Of a stretch of DNA of 64,000 nucleotides, positions 6,999-16,997 are shown piece after piece. Source of the stretch: JBBQLG01 sp964251665 (GTDB lineage: Bacteria; Bacteroidota; Bacteroidia; Cytophagales; Spirosomataceae); the NCBI GenBank assembly GCA_964251665.1, contig CAXUKO010000023.1, forward strand, positions 22,180-86,179, given 5' to 3'. Position numbers and translations under genes: made by a program. Each line of letters starts with the position of its first letter. Positions within the stretch are counted from its first letter, which is position 1. The notes below the pieces were generated by a model. That model was not told where the DNA came from. It worked only from the letters and a program-made list of their open reading frames with translations, and ran no database searches.

Positions 6999-9900
6999 TT
7001 ATAACTCCGCCAGATTGAATTTCACCTGAATACCACCCGCCGTAGTGGCCCGCCGGAACGAGTTCGACACCAATGGATCGTTGAACGTCCGGTCAAAATA
7101 GAAATTCAGATTCAGCCGCTTGTTAACCACATAACTGACCGTTGGCCTTAGCTGAAAGTTGACATTACCCGCCGTAATAATCTGCTCAGCATCTAATTTC
7201 CGCTGGATAGACCGCGTATCCCGGAACGTCAGGCTGCACTGGAACGTGAGATCATTTTTCAGGCGTTTTACGGCTCCATTGACCCGGAATGGCAACCTGA
7301 AGTTCTGCCGCGTAAACCCAATCGTTGCCGTAATGTCTTTATTGGTCAATTCAGCAACCTGTATATTCGACAGGTTCAGGGCCACGTTACGGTCACGGTT
7401 GTATTCCAGTCGGCCACTCACGCGGCTCTTGGTCTGAAACTGTACACCAAGCAACGGCGAGAATCGCTCGGACAGGGTAATGGTACTCATCACAAACACC
7501 GGAATAAACTGGCGGTCGGGACTGTCGTAGCTGCCAATCGCCGAGAACTTGTAATCCTGCACCAGAAGATTCACGTACTGCGCGCCGTAGTTCAGCGACG
7601 ACGTGTAGTTGCCTACGCTATAAGTGGATGCGTACTGATGCGTCATCACGAACGAACTGAACCGGCTCTTGAAAAACGGCAGGTTCGTCAGGCCGTTGTA
7701 GTCGATGCGCCAGTTGGGCAACGGAATGCTGTAGAACGGCGAGAGCTTCACGGTAGACGGGTCTTTACCGCTGTAAGCCGCAAAAAAGGCCGGAATCAGT
7801 ACATCCTGCGAGTTCTTGTTGTAGGTTCCCCGCTTCTCCGCCACGTTCGGATTAACCTGCTCCAGACGCTCCTGAATGATTTTCCGATATTGTTCAAATC
7901 TGTCAAAAATGGGCGACGAGTTATTCGGGCCACTACCGGCGAACGACGTCAGGAATGACAGGTACGACATGCTGAACTGCCCGTTACGCACTGGACTCTG
8001 GGAGGCAAACTGCCCCGACGAATCAGGTCGGTAAAACTCCTGATAGCTGTCGGCGCGGGTATAGCGGGCTTCGATCTGCATTCTGAAATCCTTGAAGGGC
8101 TCCAGCGTGGTCCGGGCGGTGAACGTCTTGGCCAGTGTTTGCTGAAACGCTGTATTCTGCACCGTACTACGCGACGTCCAGCCCCGTTCGGCTGCTTTCA
8201 CCTGAATGGACCGGTCCTGACCACCCAGCACGAACCCTAAGCCGGGCGCACCGTCGTTCGATAACCCAAAGAAACGCGGACTTTGCAGGAAACCCGGCAA
8301 CACGGTCGATTCCTGCACCACGTAACTAAAGTTGATACCCCGCACCGTGAGCAAGGCCCGCGTGAAGCTTTTGAGTACTTTACTTTCCGACCGCTGAATG
8401 TCTTCAATATCGCCGGGGTTACGGGCAATATTCTTGCGAACGGGATTGGGCGAGTTGGCAAACCGCAGGTAACGCACCTTATTGTACAGCCGGATTAAGT
8501 CGATCCGCCCGTTCAGCCCTTTCTCCCGGTTATTACGCAGCACGTTCCCGAAAACCACGCCCGACGAGTCAGTCAGCCCGAACGAGTTCGCTTGAAACTG
8601 GTAACCGACGCGGTAATTGGCATCGGCCTGAATCCAGTCCAGCACCGGGAATTTATCCAGTGGAATCCGGTACGTCAGGTTAATGTCCTGCGAGAAGTTC
8701 TTCATCCGGCCCAGCTTGGCAATGCTCCGCAGCACCGAATCTTTTTTGGCCTGTGTGTTAATCTCGCCCTGCGGCTCGTCGATGATCGAGTTGGCCACGG
8801 CTCGATACGACATCACGAGATTACGCGTCAGGTTCCAGGTCAGGTCGTAATAGCGGTTAAAGAGGAAATACTTCTCCACCTGCGGCTGCAGGCCATCCGT
8901 CGTTAAATCGGCCGCGCGGTACTGCGTTTTGATGAAACTCCGGTCAACATCCGTGCGCAGCGAAACCAGCGTTGGCAGGAGAGTAACATTAAATTCTTTC
9001 AACCAAAGCAAGTACTTGCGTTGCAAACTCTGCACGTTTTTGAACGGTTCGAGCGGCTTGGGCTGACTGCTGAAGGTATACGAAATGCCACCCCGCGTCT
9101 GCTTCTGCAAGTACTCGGCGGTCTGGATATTGGACCGGCGGCTGTCGTTGAAGGCATACGAAAAAGCCAGGTTCTCAAAATCGTAGAAGTGCGATTTCGC
9201 ATTTGGGCTGGTTTTCACCTTCCGCACGTTCGAGAGGTTGATGCCCCGGCGTACGGTATTGTCTTCCACTAAGCGCCGGTACGAATCCCGCTGATTCTCA
9301 GGTAAGGTCTGAAGCGAAGTGGTCAATGGGGTATCCGGGTCAAGCGGGTTGAAATGCGGAGCTACTTTCCGCGAATCGTAGTTGACGTAGAGCGGAATTC
9401 GGAAGCCCCACTGCTGCGGCAGCAGTTTATCCACCGCAATGGACGAGGTAATGCCAAACTCGGTGGTGTTATCCCTCGCCCGGTCGCCCACCTTGGTCTG
9501 CACGCCACCAAAGCCAAATGTCTCAATCCGCCCCGATGCCGTTACGGTAGCCACATCGGCCAGCTTGGCGTTTACCGTGCCAATAGCCGCATACCCTGCC
9601 GTTTGGTCGTAGCCGTTCGAGCGAAATTCATCGACCCAGATCGTGAATGTTTTGGCCTGTTCGTCGGGTGTTTTCGGATTTCGGGCGCCAATCATCACGG
9701 TCTGCACTGAACTAAGGTCCGGGTTACCAACAACACTCAGTATGTAGCGTCCATTGGCCGAAAGGCGCGTGTATGTCAGGGCCGATGTACGCCCCCGTTC
9801 GGTGTTTCGGGCGGCTTTCAGGCTGATGAGTTCATCAATGGCCAGGTCGAGCTGGTTACTGTCGGGCCATACCTGAATATCAGGCAGATCACCCTCTGGC

Positions 9901-12900
9901 GTCGCCTGCAAACGCGGAATCTCGATCTCGTAATAGTTGTCCGTAAAATCGGTACCGATGCGCATGAATGCACTGACCTGACCACTTTCGTTGGTTGGGT
10001 TGTGCATGTGAACGAACATTTTCAGCCGTTTACGGAACAGGAAATCGTAGTTCGTCAGCCGGAACGCTCCCCGCGAATCGCCATCGCGGAGGTTTGTTAC
10101 GGCGAGTGCCATCGACTGTTCGTTCAGTTCAACGTTGTTCAACTGGGTGTAGTCGCGGTCCCGGATAAAGCCGGGGGGCACGGTGTACTTATACTTCTTT
10201 TCGGTGGCAGAAACGGCCTGACTATTCTCCTCGATGTTCACCACCGACACCTTAAACTGAGCGTCGTAGGGTTCGGGCACTTCGGCCAGCCCCCGCTGCG
10301 TCAGGTCGCCGGTGTATTTGCGGTACTGGTTGGCCTCCATCTGTAACTGGGCGAACCGCAGCACCACCGGTTGATCAAAGTCGGTCAGGTACATCCGCAT
10401 GAACCGGATGGATTTGAAGCCGTTGATGTTGCCCACTTTACTGGCCGGAGAGCGCACCGGAATACGGAACTGATACCAGGTTACGGGTCCACCCGGTGTG
10501 TTTACGGTCACTTTATCCACGATATAGCCCTGCCCGACTTCGAGTTTACCGGGCCGCAGATCGACGGGGTATTCGTAATAGGCTTCATTGTCGTTGATGG
10601 TATTATCGACGTTCAAATCTTCAATGTCGGGCAGGTTCGTCGAGGCAGGAGTAGTGTACAGGTTCGCGTCGGTTGTTTCGGGCGAGTTATTTTCCATGCC
10701 CATAAACCGCTTGTAGCGCGCCACAATGTACTTGGCCGAATCGGCCTGTTCGCCGAGGTAGAACCGAAAGTCGTCACCGGATGGGTCATTCAGAATTGAG
10801 TTCAGCGCGTCCGGATTCGTCACCCGGGTGCGAACAGCATTCAGGTAGTTCTGGAAAAAAGACCGTTCCTCCGTATCGCTCAATCCATCTAAACCCACGT
10901 CCTGCAACGCCCGTGCGCCCGCCTGATTGGTGAAGGCATTTGTTACAAACTGCTGGTTGGTCACTTTACCCCAGGCAGTCGGCGTTGTTGTGGCAATGCG
11001 GTTCGAGTCGTTGGGGGAAATGGCAGTGCTGACAGGCAGACCGTTCTCAAAATCGTACCGGCTGTTTTTTATAACATCTTCCGAAATATCGCCAAGGTTA
11101 AACACCAGTTTTCCCCCGGTCGTATTGTTAATGTTTTTTGTCGGATCAGGACTAACGCGCACCACGCCATCCGGCCGGTTGATGAATGGGTCCAGCATCC
11201 AGAACGTAATGTTCTCGATGTTGGCGTTATCAAAATCAATGTCCGACGCAACCGCCCGCGTTACCGCTCCGAAATTCTGGCGCGGGTTTTTCAGCGTACC
11301 GTCCGGGTTCAGATCGGTATTATAATTGTATTGCCCGCGCTCACTGGGAAAATAGGCGACGTCGAGTACGTTTTCGGGTAACTGAATCTGCCGGGCCGAG
11401 CGACCGGGAAAGATATCGGTCGGCAAGAAATAGCGCTCGTATACGTTCTGTTTATCGGCATCGGTCAGGTTGGTACCGGTGCCATTTGTGCCGATACCCG
11501 GCTGGTAAATCGTCTGGTCGACGGTGTAGACCGACATCCGGGCGCGGTTGAAAGCAAATGGCAGCGGATTCTGAAACGACCCCTGCGGATACTGCTGGGG
11601 TGTGGCCCCAAGCCGCCAGCGGGTGGGTTGCCGCGTCAGGTCGAAAATGGTGCGGGAAGCCTCAAAATCGTCGATAAATGAGTTGTCGTTCGTGCGCGGA
11701 GCCACACTCGGCAGCAGCGTCGCCACTTCACCCTGAAACGCAATGGTCGACATTTCTTTGGTTTGCAGGAATGGAAGTTTGTCGATCAGCCGCGTCAGGC
11801 CGGGTGCATCTTTACGGATGGTGGCGTTCACGCCCAGCATGGTATTATTGACCGGCTCGTTGCCGATTGCCACGCGGGTGAGGTAACCCGCCGGGGTCTC
11901 GCGTAGGCGCATAGCCGTCATCCCGATGCTGATGTCGGGGTTGATGGCGTAGTCTAAATGCGCCCCAAGCAGGGTCCGAATCTGGTTCTGGAACAGGTCG
12001 GGCTGCTCATAGGAGATCCGCACTTCCCGGCCGGAGTTGGTTACGCCCTCGTTAATCAGCCGCAGCTTGCCTAACTGCGCATCTACCACATAGTCGGTCC
12101 CGGCGGTCAGCGGCACACCACCGGCCGTTACCTGTACCGAACTGGCATTCACGCCGTAGGGTAAGGGTACCTCCTGCCCTGTAGCCGACTGGAACGAACC
12201 GCGCAGGAAAAACTTGTTCTTGTCGGTCACCTGAATGGCGTCCGATAGTGTAGAGCGGTAAAGTGTGTTGAAAACATACTTGGCCCGGTCTACGGCAGCA
12301 TTCGGGTCATTGTTGAACTGGGCGTTCAGGTACGACCCAAACGGCTCCAGTACCGGGAAGATTACCTTACCCTGTTTGCTATCGACGGTTACGTTATCGA
12401 CAAAATCGAAGTTACCGTCGGGCTGCGGGTCCAGTTGCGAGTTCAGCCGGTCCATCTGAAACACATCGACTAATTGCCGACCCGCCAGCGGGCTGTCCTG
12501 TAGAGTGGGGTTATCAAGTCCGGTTAAATCGTCGCGATAGATGATCCGCAACTGAAATCCCTGCCGCGCGACCTGCGTCGTGTTGAGGGAGTAGATGTTT
12601 TTCATCATCAGATCCCACTGCGGCAACTGCACGTTGTTACGAATGGTCGAAGACTTGAGCAGTTTCAGTACCAGCACCTGATCGGCGGGGCGGTTCTGGT
12701 AATCTTCGGTCAGTTCCCCCACCTGATGTCGCTGCCCGTTGAGAGTATATTCGTACGATACAGCCAGTACTTCATCGTTACGCAGGGGCGTCACAAGGGA
12801 GATATAGCCCAGTTCAGGCTGAAATTTAAACTCTCGGTCGGTCAGGCGTTTGGCGCCCCGCAGGAGGTCATAGTCCTGACCTTTGGTCAGCCCGTACGTG

Positions 12901-14429
12901 CCGGTCAACAGATCAGTAGTCTGATCTACCTGCCGGATGGCCTCGTTTGCTTTCAGTTTCGCGTACAGGCCATTGGCAGCATTGTCGGCGGGCAAATTAG
13001 TCCGAACAGGCTGTAAATTCGGGTTGTTGCTGTTGAACCGCTGATTTTCCCCTAAATCTGAAAAGCCCACAATGTTGCGCAGCGTTTCGGTGGTATTGGT
13101 TCGGTTGGTCACGTACACTTCCAGACGCGTAATGGTCACGCCGGACGTGATAACGGGCAGACTTTTGAGTGACCGTTCGTAGTTGGAGCGAAAATACTGC
13201 GACAGAAAGAAGTGACGGTTTTCGTCGTACTGATCGGCCCGAATATCAAACTGCCGGTTGGTAGCCCCTCCACGCAACACGATCTCCGCCCGTTTCGACC
13301 GTTGCTGTGATGCTACGAGCGTGGTATTAAGCCGACCGAAACGCAAATCAGTTTTCAGTCCGAACAGGTTCTGTACGCCGGGAATCAACTGGCTGTTTAA
13401 TTTCCAGCTCAGGTTACCCACTTCAATGTTTTGAATGATATTCTCATTCTGGGGCGCAAACTGCGGAATGGCGGGTTTAGTAAGGCCAAACGTGGGTGCA
13501 GTAGGCAGCGTCGGTGCAGCGGGCACACCCGGTAAGCCCGGCAACGTCGGCAGCAGACCCGTGGGTCGGTAGCTGAGTTTTAGCGCATTTTCGAAGTTAA
13601 AACTGGCTTTGGTATCGAAATTAGCCAGCAGTCCGAGCCGTTCGCCAATTTTGCCATTAAAGTTGATATTGATCTGCTCGTTGAAATTGAGGTTGCCCTG
13701 CCGCCGTTGGCGCACCGGAATGGCCGGATTATCGATGAACTGGTGGAGATAACCAAAGTCGAGCGTAACAAAGCCATTAGGCTTAAAGTCGATATTGCTG
13801 CCACCAAACAGGCGGTCAACCAACGGCGGCAATTCCAGCTTAGGAATCAGGCCGCGCCCGCTTACGGCACTCTGTCCATCGCGACGGGCACCATATTCAC
13901 GCCAGACACTTTGCTGCGCCCGCTGATTCTGTAATTGATTGTAGGATGAAAACGGTACTGTTTCGGCCGGGCGATACGGTAAGCCACCGGCTGCCGGTGT
14001 GGTCGTGCTGACCGGTGCGGCAGGCTGCAACAGGCTGCTCTGCCCAATGCGTTCGTAGACGGATAACTGACCGGCGGAATCCAGCCGGACATCCGTATTA
14101 ACCGCTTTGGGGTCCCGCAGGATAAAGGGAGAAGCCGGGTTCCGGTTCCCAAACCGGGTGGCATAGCGATCCGTCCAGCGAATGGTTGGGCGCCGGGCAG
14201 CATTACGGACTGCCCGAACACTGTCGGCGCGGTCACGGATAGCCTGTGCGGCCTGTTTACGAGCTGAATCAGCGGGCGAAACAGGCGTTGCAGGTGTACC
14301 ACGCCGATTGGCAGACGGACGGCGCGCCGGGGTTTGTCCCCATGAAGTTGTCGGCAAACTGCCGATCACAATCAGGCAATATAAACCAAACCAGAAAAGG
14401 TACAGACGGATGGTGTAACGGTTCACCAT
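6999..14429 (-). CDS. sprA: SprA/Sov, outer-membrane channel of the type IX secretion system
   Basis: A very large protein of 2476 residues from the ATG at 14429, which gives a proper signal peptide (RLYLFWFGLYCLIVIGSLPT, cleaved near SWGQ). An upstream ATG at 14543 would place 38 non-signal residues before it and is less likely. Family features include a proline- and arginine-rich linker after the signal, a FKPNGFVTLDFGYLHQFI block, long tracts of amphipathic beta strands ending in aromatic residues, and a last strand GGIQVKFNLAEL at the C-terminus as in outer-membrane barrels. SprA forms the very large translocation pore of T9SS in Bacteroidota and is needed for secretion and gliding. The length matches the family (about 2300-2500). 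ruvA lies 162 bp upstream on the same strand, a common arrangement in this phylum. Confidence 0.96.
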   Translation of the reverse strand: MVNRYTIRLYLFWFGLYCLIVIGSLPTTSWGQTPARRPSANRRGTPATPVSPADSARKQAAQAIRDRADSVRAVRNAARRPTIRWTDRYATRFGNRNPASPFILRDPKAVNTDVRLDSAGQLSVYERIGQSSLLQPAAPVSTTTPAAGGLPYRPAETVPFSSYNQLQNQRAQQSVWREYGARRDGQSAVSGRGLIPKLELPPLVDRLFGGSNIDFKPNGFVTLDFGYLHQFIDNPAIPVRQRRQGNLNFNEQININFNGKIGERLGLLANFDTKASFNFENALKLSYRPTGLLPTLPGLPGVPAAPTLPTAPTFGLTKPAIPQFAPQNENIIQNIEVGNLSWKLNSQLIPGVQNLFGLKTDLRFGRLNTTLVASQQRSKRAEIVLRGGATNRQFDIRADQYDENRHFFLSQYFRSNYERSLKSLPVITSGVTITRLEVYVTNRTNTTETLRNIVGFSDLGENQRFNSNNPNLQPVRTNLPADNAANGLYAKLKANEAIRQVDQTTDLLTGTYGLTKGQDYDLLRGAKRLTDREFKFQPELGYISLVTPLRNDEVLAVSYEYTLNGQRHQVGELTEDYQNRPADQVLVLKLLKSSTIRNNVQLPQWDLMMKNIYSLNTTQVARQGFQLRIIYRDDLTGLDNPTLQDSPLAGRQLVDVFQMDRLNSQLDPQPDGNFDFVDNVTVDSKQGKVIFPVLEPFGSYLNAQFNNDPNAAVDRAKYVFNTLYRSTLSDAIQVTDKNKFFLRGSFQSATGQEVPLPYGVNASSVQVTAGGVPLTAGTDYVVDAQLGKLRLINEGVTNSGREVRISYEQPDLFQNQIRTLLGAHLDYAINPDISIGMTAMRLRETPAGYLTRVAIGNEPVNNTMLGVNATIRKDAPGLTRLIDKLPFLQTKEMSTIAFQGEVATLLPSVAPRTNDNSFIDDFEASRTIFDLTRQPTRWRLGATPQQYPQGSFQNPLPFAFNRARMSVYTVDQTIYQPGIGTNGTGTNLTDADKQNVYERYFLPTDIFPGRSARQIQLPENVLDVAYFPSERGQYNYNTDLNPDGTLKNPRQNFGAVTRAVASDIDFDNANIENITFWMLDPFINRPDGVVRVSPDPTKNINNTTGGKLVFNLGDISEDVIKNSRYDFENGLPVSTAISPNDSNRIATTTPTAWGKVTNQQFVTNAFTNQAGARALQDVGLDGLSDTEERSFFQNYLNAVRTRVTNPDALNSILNDPSGDDFRFYLGEQADSAKYIVARYKRFMGMENNSPETTDANLYTTPASTNLPDIEDLNVDNTINDNEAYYEYPVDLRPGKLEVGQGYIVDKVTVNTPGGPVTWYQFRIPVRSPASKVGNINGFKSIRFMRMYLTDFDQPVVLRFAQLQMEANQYRKYTGDLTQRGLAEVPEPYDAQFKVSVVNIEENSQAVSATEKKYKYTVPPGFIRDRDYTQLNNVELNEQSMALAVTNLRDGDSRGAFRLTNYDFLFRKRLKMFVHMHNPTNESGQVSAFMRIGTDFTDNYYEIEIPRLQATPEGDLPDIQVWPDSNQLDLAIDELISLKAARNTERGRTSALTYTRLSANGRYILSVVGNPDLSSVQTVMIGARNPKTPDEQAKTFTIWVDEFRSNGYDQTAGYAAIGTVNAKLADVATVTASGRIETFGFGGVQTKVGDRARDNTTEFGITSSIAVDKLLPQQWGFRIPLYVNYDSRKVAPHFNPLDPDTPLTTSLQTLPENQRDSYRRLVEDNTVRRGINLSNVRKVKTSPNAKSHFYDFENLAFSYAFNDSRRSNIQTAEYLQKQTRGGISYTFSSQPKPLEPFKNVQSLQRKYLLWLKEFNVTLLPTLVSLRTDVDRSFIKTQYRAADLTTDGLQPQVEKYFLFNRYYDLTWNLTRNLVMSYRAVANSIIDEPQGEINTQAKKDSVLRSIAKLGRMKNFSQDINLTYRIPLDKFPVLDWIQADANYRVGYQFQANSFGLTDSSGVVFGNVLRNNREKGLNGRIDLIRLYNKVRYLRFANSPNPVRKNIARNPGDIEDIQRSESKVLKSFTRALLTVRGINFSYVVQESTVLPGFLQSPRFFGLSNDGAPGLGFVLGGQDRSIQVKAAERGWTSRSTVQNTAFQQTLAKTFTARTTLEPFKDFRMQIEARYTRADSYQEFYRPDSSGQFASQSPVRNGQFSMSYLSFLTSFAGSGPNNSSPIFDRFEQYRKIIQERLEQVNPNVAEKRGTYNKNSQDVLIPAFFAAYSGKDPSTVKLSPFYSIPLPNWRIDYNGLTNLPFFKSRFSSFVMTHQYASTYSVGNYTSSLNYGAQYVNLLVQDYKFSAIGSYDSPDRQFIPVFVMSTITLSERFSPLLGVQFQTKSRVSGRLEYNRDRNVALNLSNIQVAELTNKDITATIGFTRQNFRLPFRVNGAVKRLKNDLTFQCSLTFRDTRSIQRKLDAEQIITAGNVNFQLRPTVSYVVNKRLNLNFYFDRTFNDPLVSNSFRRATTAGGIQVKFNLAEL

Positions 14430-14590
14430 GTGGGTTACTTCAGTTCGGTGGTAATAGGTGGATTTGGTTAGCGCGGTTTCTTTACTCTGATCAGCCCCCT
14501 CCCGCGTAACGGTTATCCTAAACGTGTTGGGTCTACACCTCAAACGGCCAAAACCGCGCCAATCGTTTACCGGACAGTAAGTTTTTAAAA

Positions 14591-15181
14591 CTATCTCAGC
14601 GATTGACGGATAAGGTCCTCGACCGTTAGCGTACCATCGGACTGTTTGATGATCGTGTCGAGATTCTTCTCGGCAGCGGGTTTAGGTAATCCCAGAGCCA
14701 CTAATGCGGCCAGTGCCTCTTCGCGGACGGGATTAACGCCCTGCCGGTAGCTTGGTACTTCGGACGCGACCAGACCCTGTTTTTTCATTTTATCCTTCAG
14801 TTCCAGAATAACCCGTTGCGCCGTTTTAGGGCCGATGCCTTTGATGGACTGCACCGTCCGGACGTTCTCCGATACAATGGCCTGACGCAGTTCCTGTGAG
14901 GTCATGGACGACAGCATCACCAGGGCAGAATTGGGCCCGATACCGGACACACTTAATAAATCCAGAAAGAGGTATTTTTCATCGGCAGACGCGAAGCCGT
15001 ATAGCGCCTGAATGTCCTCGCGGATGTGCTGATAGGTGAAGAGTTTACATTTATCGCCCCCGGCGGGCAGCGTCGAATAGGTTTGCAGGGAGATGTGTAC
15101 TTCGTAGCCAATGCCACTTACGTCGATAATTGCGTAAGTAGCTTCCTTATAGGCCAGTGTTCCGTCAATGTAGGCAATCAT
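14591..15181 (-). CDS. ruvA: Holliday junction branch migration protein RuvA
   Basis: A 196-residue protein from the ATG at 15181 (MIAYIDGTLAYKE), the normal RuvA N-terminus; the open frame extends 20 codons further upstream but that part is not RuvA-like. Domain I is the OB fold (YAIIDVSGIGYEVHIS). Domain II has two helix-hairpin-helix motifs, LLSVSGIGPNSALVMLS and IKGIGPKTAQRVILELKDK, which bind the junction DNA. Domain III at the C-terminus (VREEALAALVALGLPKPAAE) contacts RuvB. RuvA tetramers hold the junction for RuvB-driven migration. The next gene on the strand is sprA. Confidence 0.97.
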   Translation of the reverse strand: MIAYIDGTLAYKEATYAIIDVSGIGYEVHISLQTYSTLPAGGDKCKLFTYQHIREDIQALYGFASADEKYLFLDLLSVSGIGPNSALVMLSSMTSQELRQAIVSENVRTVQSIKGIGPKTAQRVILELKDKMKKQGLVASEVPSYRQGVNPVREEALAALVALGLPKPAAEKNLDTIIKQSDGTLTVEDLIRQSLR

Positions 15182-15230
15182 GTACTGTGTTGTGGTGTGT
15201 TTTATGGGCGAAGGTAAGTAGTAAATATAC

Positions 15231-15264
15231 AAAAAATCCACGACTCCGGGACGAAATCGTGGAT
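15231..15264 (-). terminator. Rho-independent terminator after the LysM transglycosylase gene
   Basis: On the minus strand ATCCACGA (15264-15257) pairs with TCGTGGAT (15243-15236) and is followed by a run of T (complement of the A-run at 15231-15236). It ends transcription from the gene whose stop is at 15329, before ruvA. Confidence 0.75.
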
Positions 15265-15328
15265 CGAAGGCTGCGTTAAAGCAAGGCTTTAGTTGTGGCT
15301 TTGACGATACTATTACAGGATAACCGCA

Positions 15329-16921
15329 TCACCCGACAATCAGCTTCTGACCCGGCCGGAGGCTGTTGCCGTGAATTTTGTTCAGCTTTTTGAGCCGGTC
15401 GATGGGAATACCACCGTACCGTTGTGCAATATTCCAGAGGGTATCGCCATCCTGCACCCGGTGATAACGCGGCTTGTACGTTTTGGTACGAACGGCCAGT
15501 TCTGTTTTTCGACGGGCTTTAGCGGATCCCTGCACGGCCAGCCGTTCCACGCGGGTTTCGGCAGCTTCCCGGTAGAGTACTACTTTCTGCCCCGTATGCA
15601 GCCGGGTCGAATGCAAGTGATTCCACCGCTTCAAGTCGTACACTTCCACGCCGAACCGGTCAGCAATATCGGCCAGGTTATCTTTCCGGCGCACCAGATA
15701 AACCTGCTTACGGGGTTTGCTTTTTACCACCGTTTCAATGTCATCCTCGGTATCGGTCTGATTTACGGCAGCAACAGCAGCGGCTTTATCGGCCGCTTTC
15801 AACACGGCTTCGGCGGCTGGCAGCGATTCATCCGCAGGCATCGGCAGCCGGTCATACTTAGCAAGATTATCATTATCATACCGTACCGTTTCACCATCTG
15901 CCAGCAGGACATGCTCCAGCTGACTGGGTAGTTTAGTCGCCGAATCCAGAATGGCCCGGCGATGCGCGGTAAAGTAATCGTACTGCTCACTCGGCACCCG
16001 CAGCATGAAATTACGGGTGTATTCAGGCAGCATATCGGTTGTGATGTGCGGGTTTAGTTTCTGTACTTCTAAGATCGACATCCGGCTCAGCCGGGCAAAG
16101 GTTTGCACGTTGAAATAACTGTTCACCTGAATGGTATCGAACGGAATGGGGTATTCGGGTCGCTCGGCCACAATGCCATGATCATTGGCATAATTGAGCA
16201 TATAAACGTGGGCCACAAACAGGGGCACATACGACCGGGTTTCTTTGGGTAGAGCGTCATAAATGGTCCAGAATGAATCACCCCCCGACCGGCGCATAGC
16301 CCGTCGTACAGCACCGGGGCCGCAGTTGTAGCCCGCCATGGCCAGTTCCCAGTCACCAAATGTATTGTACAGATCGCGCAGGTACTGGCAGGCCGCTTCG
16401 GTCGATTTAACCGGCTCCATGCGTTCGTCTACGTATTCATCCTGATACAGGTGCAGCTCACGACCCGTGCCGGGCATAAACTGCCACAGGCCGCCCGCCC
16501 CCGACCGGGAGATCGCGCGGGGATTCAGCGCCGACTCAACCATTGAGAGGTATTTCAACTCGTCGGGTAGGCCATATTTAGCCAGCATCCGCTCGTACAG
16601 CGTGAAATAAATGGGCATCCGTTCCAGCTGCGTTTTGATATAACTGGCCTTGCGGAAAGTGAAATAGTCGATGAACTGGTGAATGGTCTTGTGGTAGGGC
16701 AGTGGAATGGTCTGCTGCAAACTGGCCAGCCGTTCCCGTACCAGGGCTTCGGGAACGGTGGGTACATCGGAGATCACTTCAACAACGACTGCGGTATCGG
16801 TGGCCGCGAGGGGTTGTGGAGTTGTAGCGGGGGTTTGGGCCAGAGCCGTGTACTGACAACCGAGTGAGCAAATCGCGCCTACGATCCAGGTTTTCCACGG
16901 GCTACGGTTCAGGTTCAGCAT
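15329..16921 (-). CDS. MltD-like lytic transglycosylase with two LysM domains
   Basis: A 530-residue exported cell-wall enzyme. A signal peptide (TWIVGAICSLGCQYTALAQT) precedes an SLT domain: LKYLSMVESALNPRAISRSG holds the catalytic Glu, GAGGLWQFMPGTGRELHL the next block, and ELAMAGYNCGPGAVRRAM the third. Two LysM repeats lie at the C-terminus, KQVYLVRRKDNLADIADRFG and PRYHRVQDGDTLWNIAQRYG, and bind peptidoglycan. This is the MltD layout. It cleaves the MurNAc-GlcNAc bond with formation of 1,6-anhydro-MurNAc. It is a separate branch from the three tandem transglycosylases at 28-32 kb, which lack LysM. Confidence 0.95.
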   Translation of the reverse strand: MLNLNRSPWKTWIVGAICSLGCQYTALAQTPATTPQPLAATDTAVVVEVISDVPTVPEALVRERLASLQQTIPLPYHKTIHQFIDYFTFRKASYIKTQLERMPIYFTLYERMLAKYGLPDELKYLSMVESALNPRAISRSGAGGLWQFMPGTGRELHLYQDEYVDERMEPVKSTEAACQYLRDLYNTFGDWELAMAGYNCGPGAVRRAMRRSGGDSFWTIYDALPKETRSYVPLFVAHVYMLNYANDHGIVAERPEYPIPFDTIQVNSYFNVQTFARLSRMSILEVQKLNPHITTDMLPEYTRNFMLRVPSEQYDYFTAHRRAILDSATKLPSQLEHVLLADGETVRYDNDNLAKYDRLPMPADESLPAAEAVLKAADKAAAVAAVNQTDTEDDIETVVKSKPRKQVYLVRRKDNLADIADRFGVEVYDLKRWNHLHSTRLHTGQKVVLYREAAETRVERLAVQGSAKARRKTELAVRTKTYKPRYHRVQDGDTLWNIAQRYGGIPIDRLKKLNKIHGNSLRPGQKLIVG

Positions 16922-16997
16922 GGTATCGGTTTAGTTTTGTTACGTATTAACTAAATGTCATTTAAAGGTCCGTTTGACCTATCGTTGGCTCTGACTC

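Noticed and set aside
7159..14509. Many plus-strand frames of 60-145 codons opposite sprA
   Set aside because: All lie inside the continuous SprA reading frame and show no domain, signal or start context.
14430..14543. Longer N-terminus for SprA
   Set aside because: It would place 38 charged residues before a proper signal peptide.
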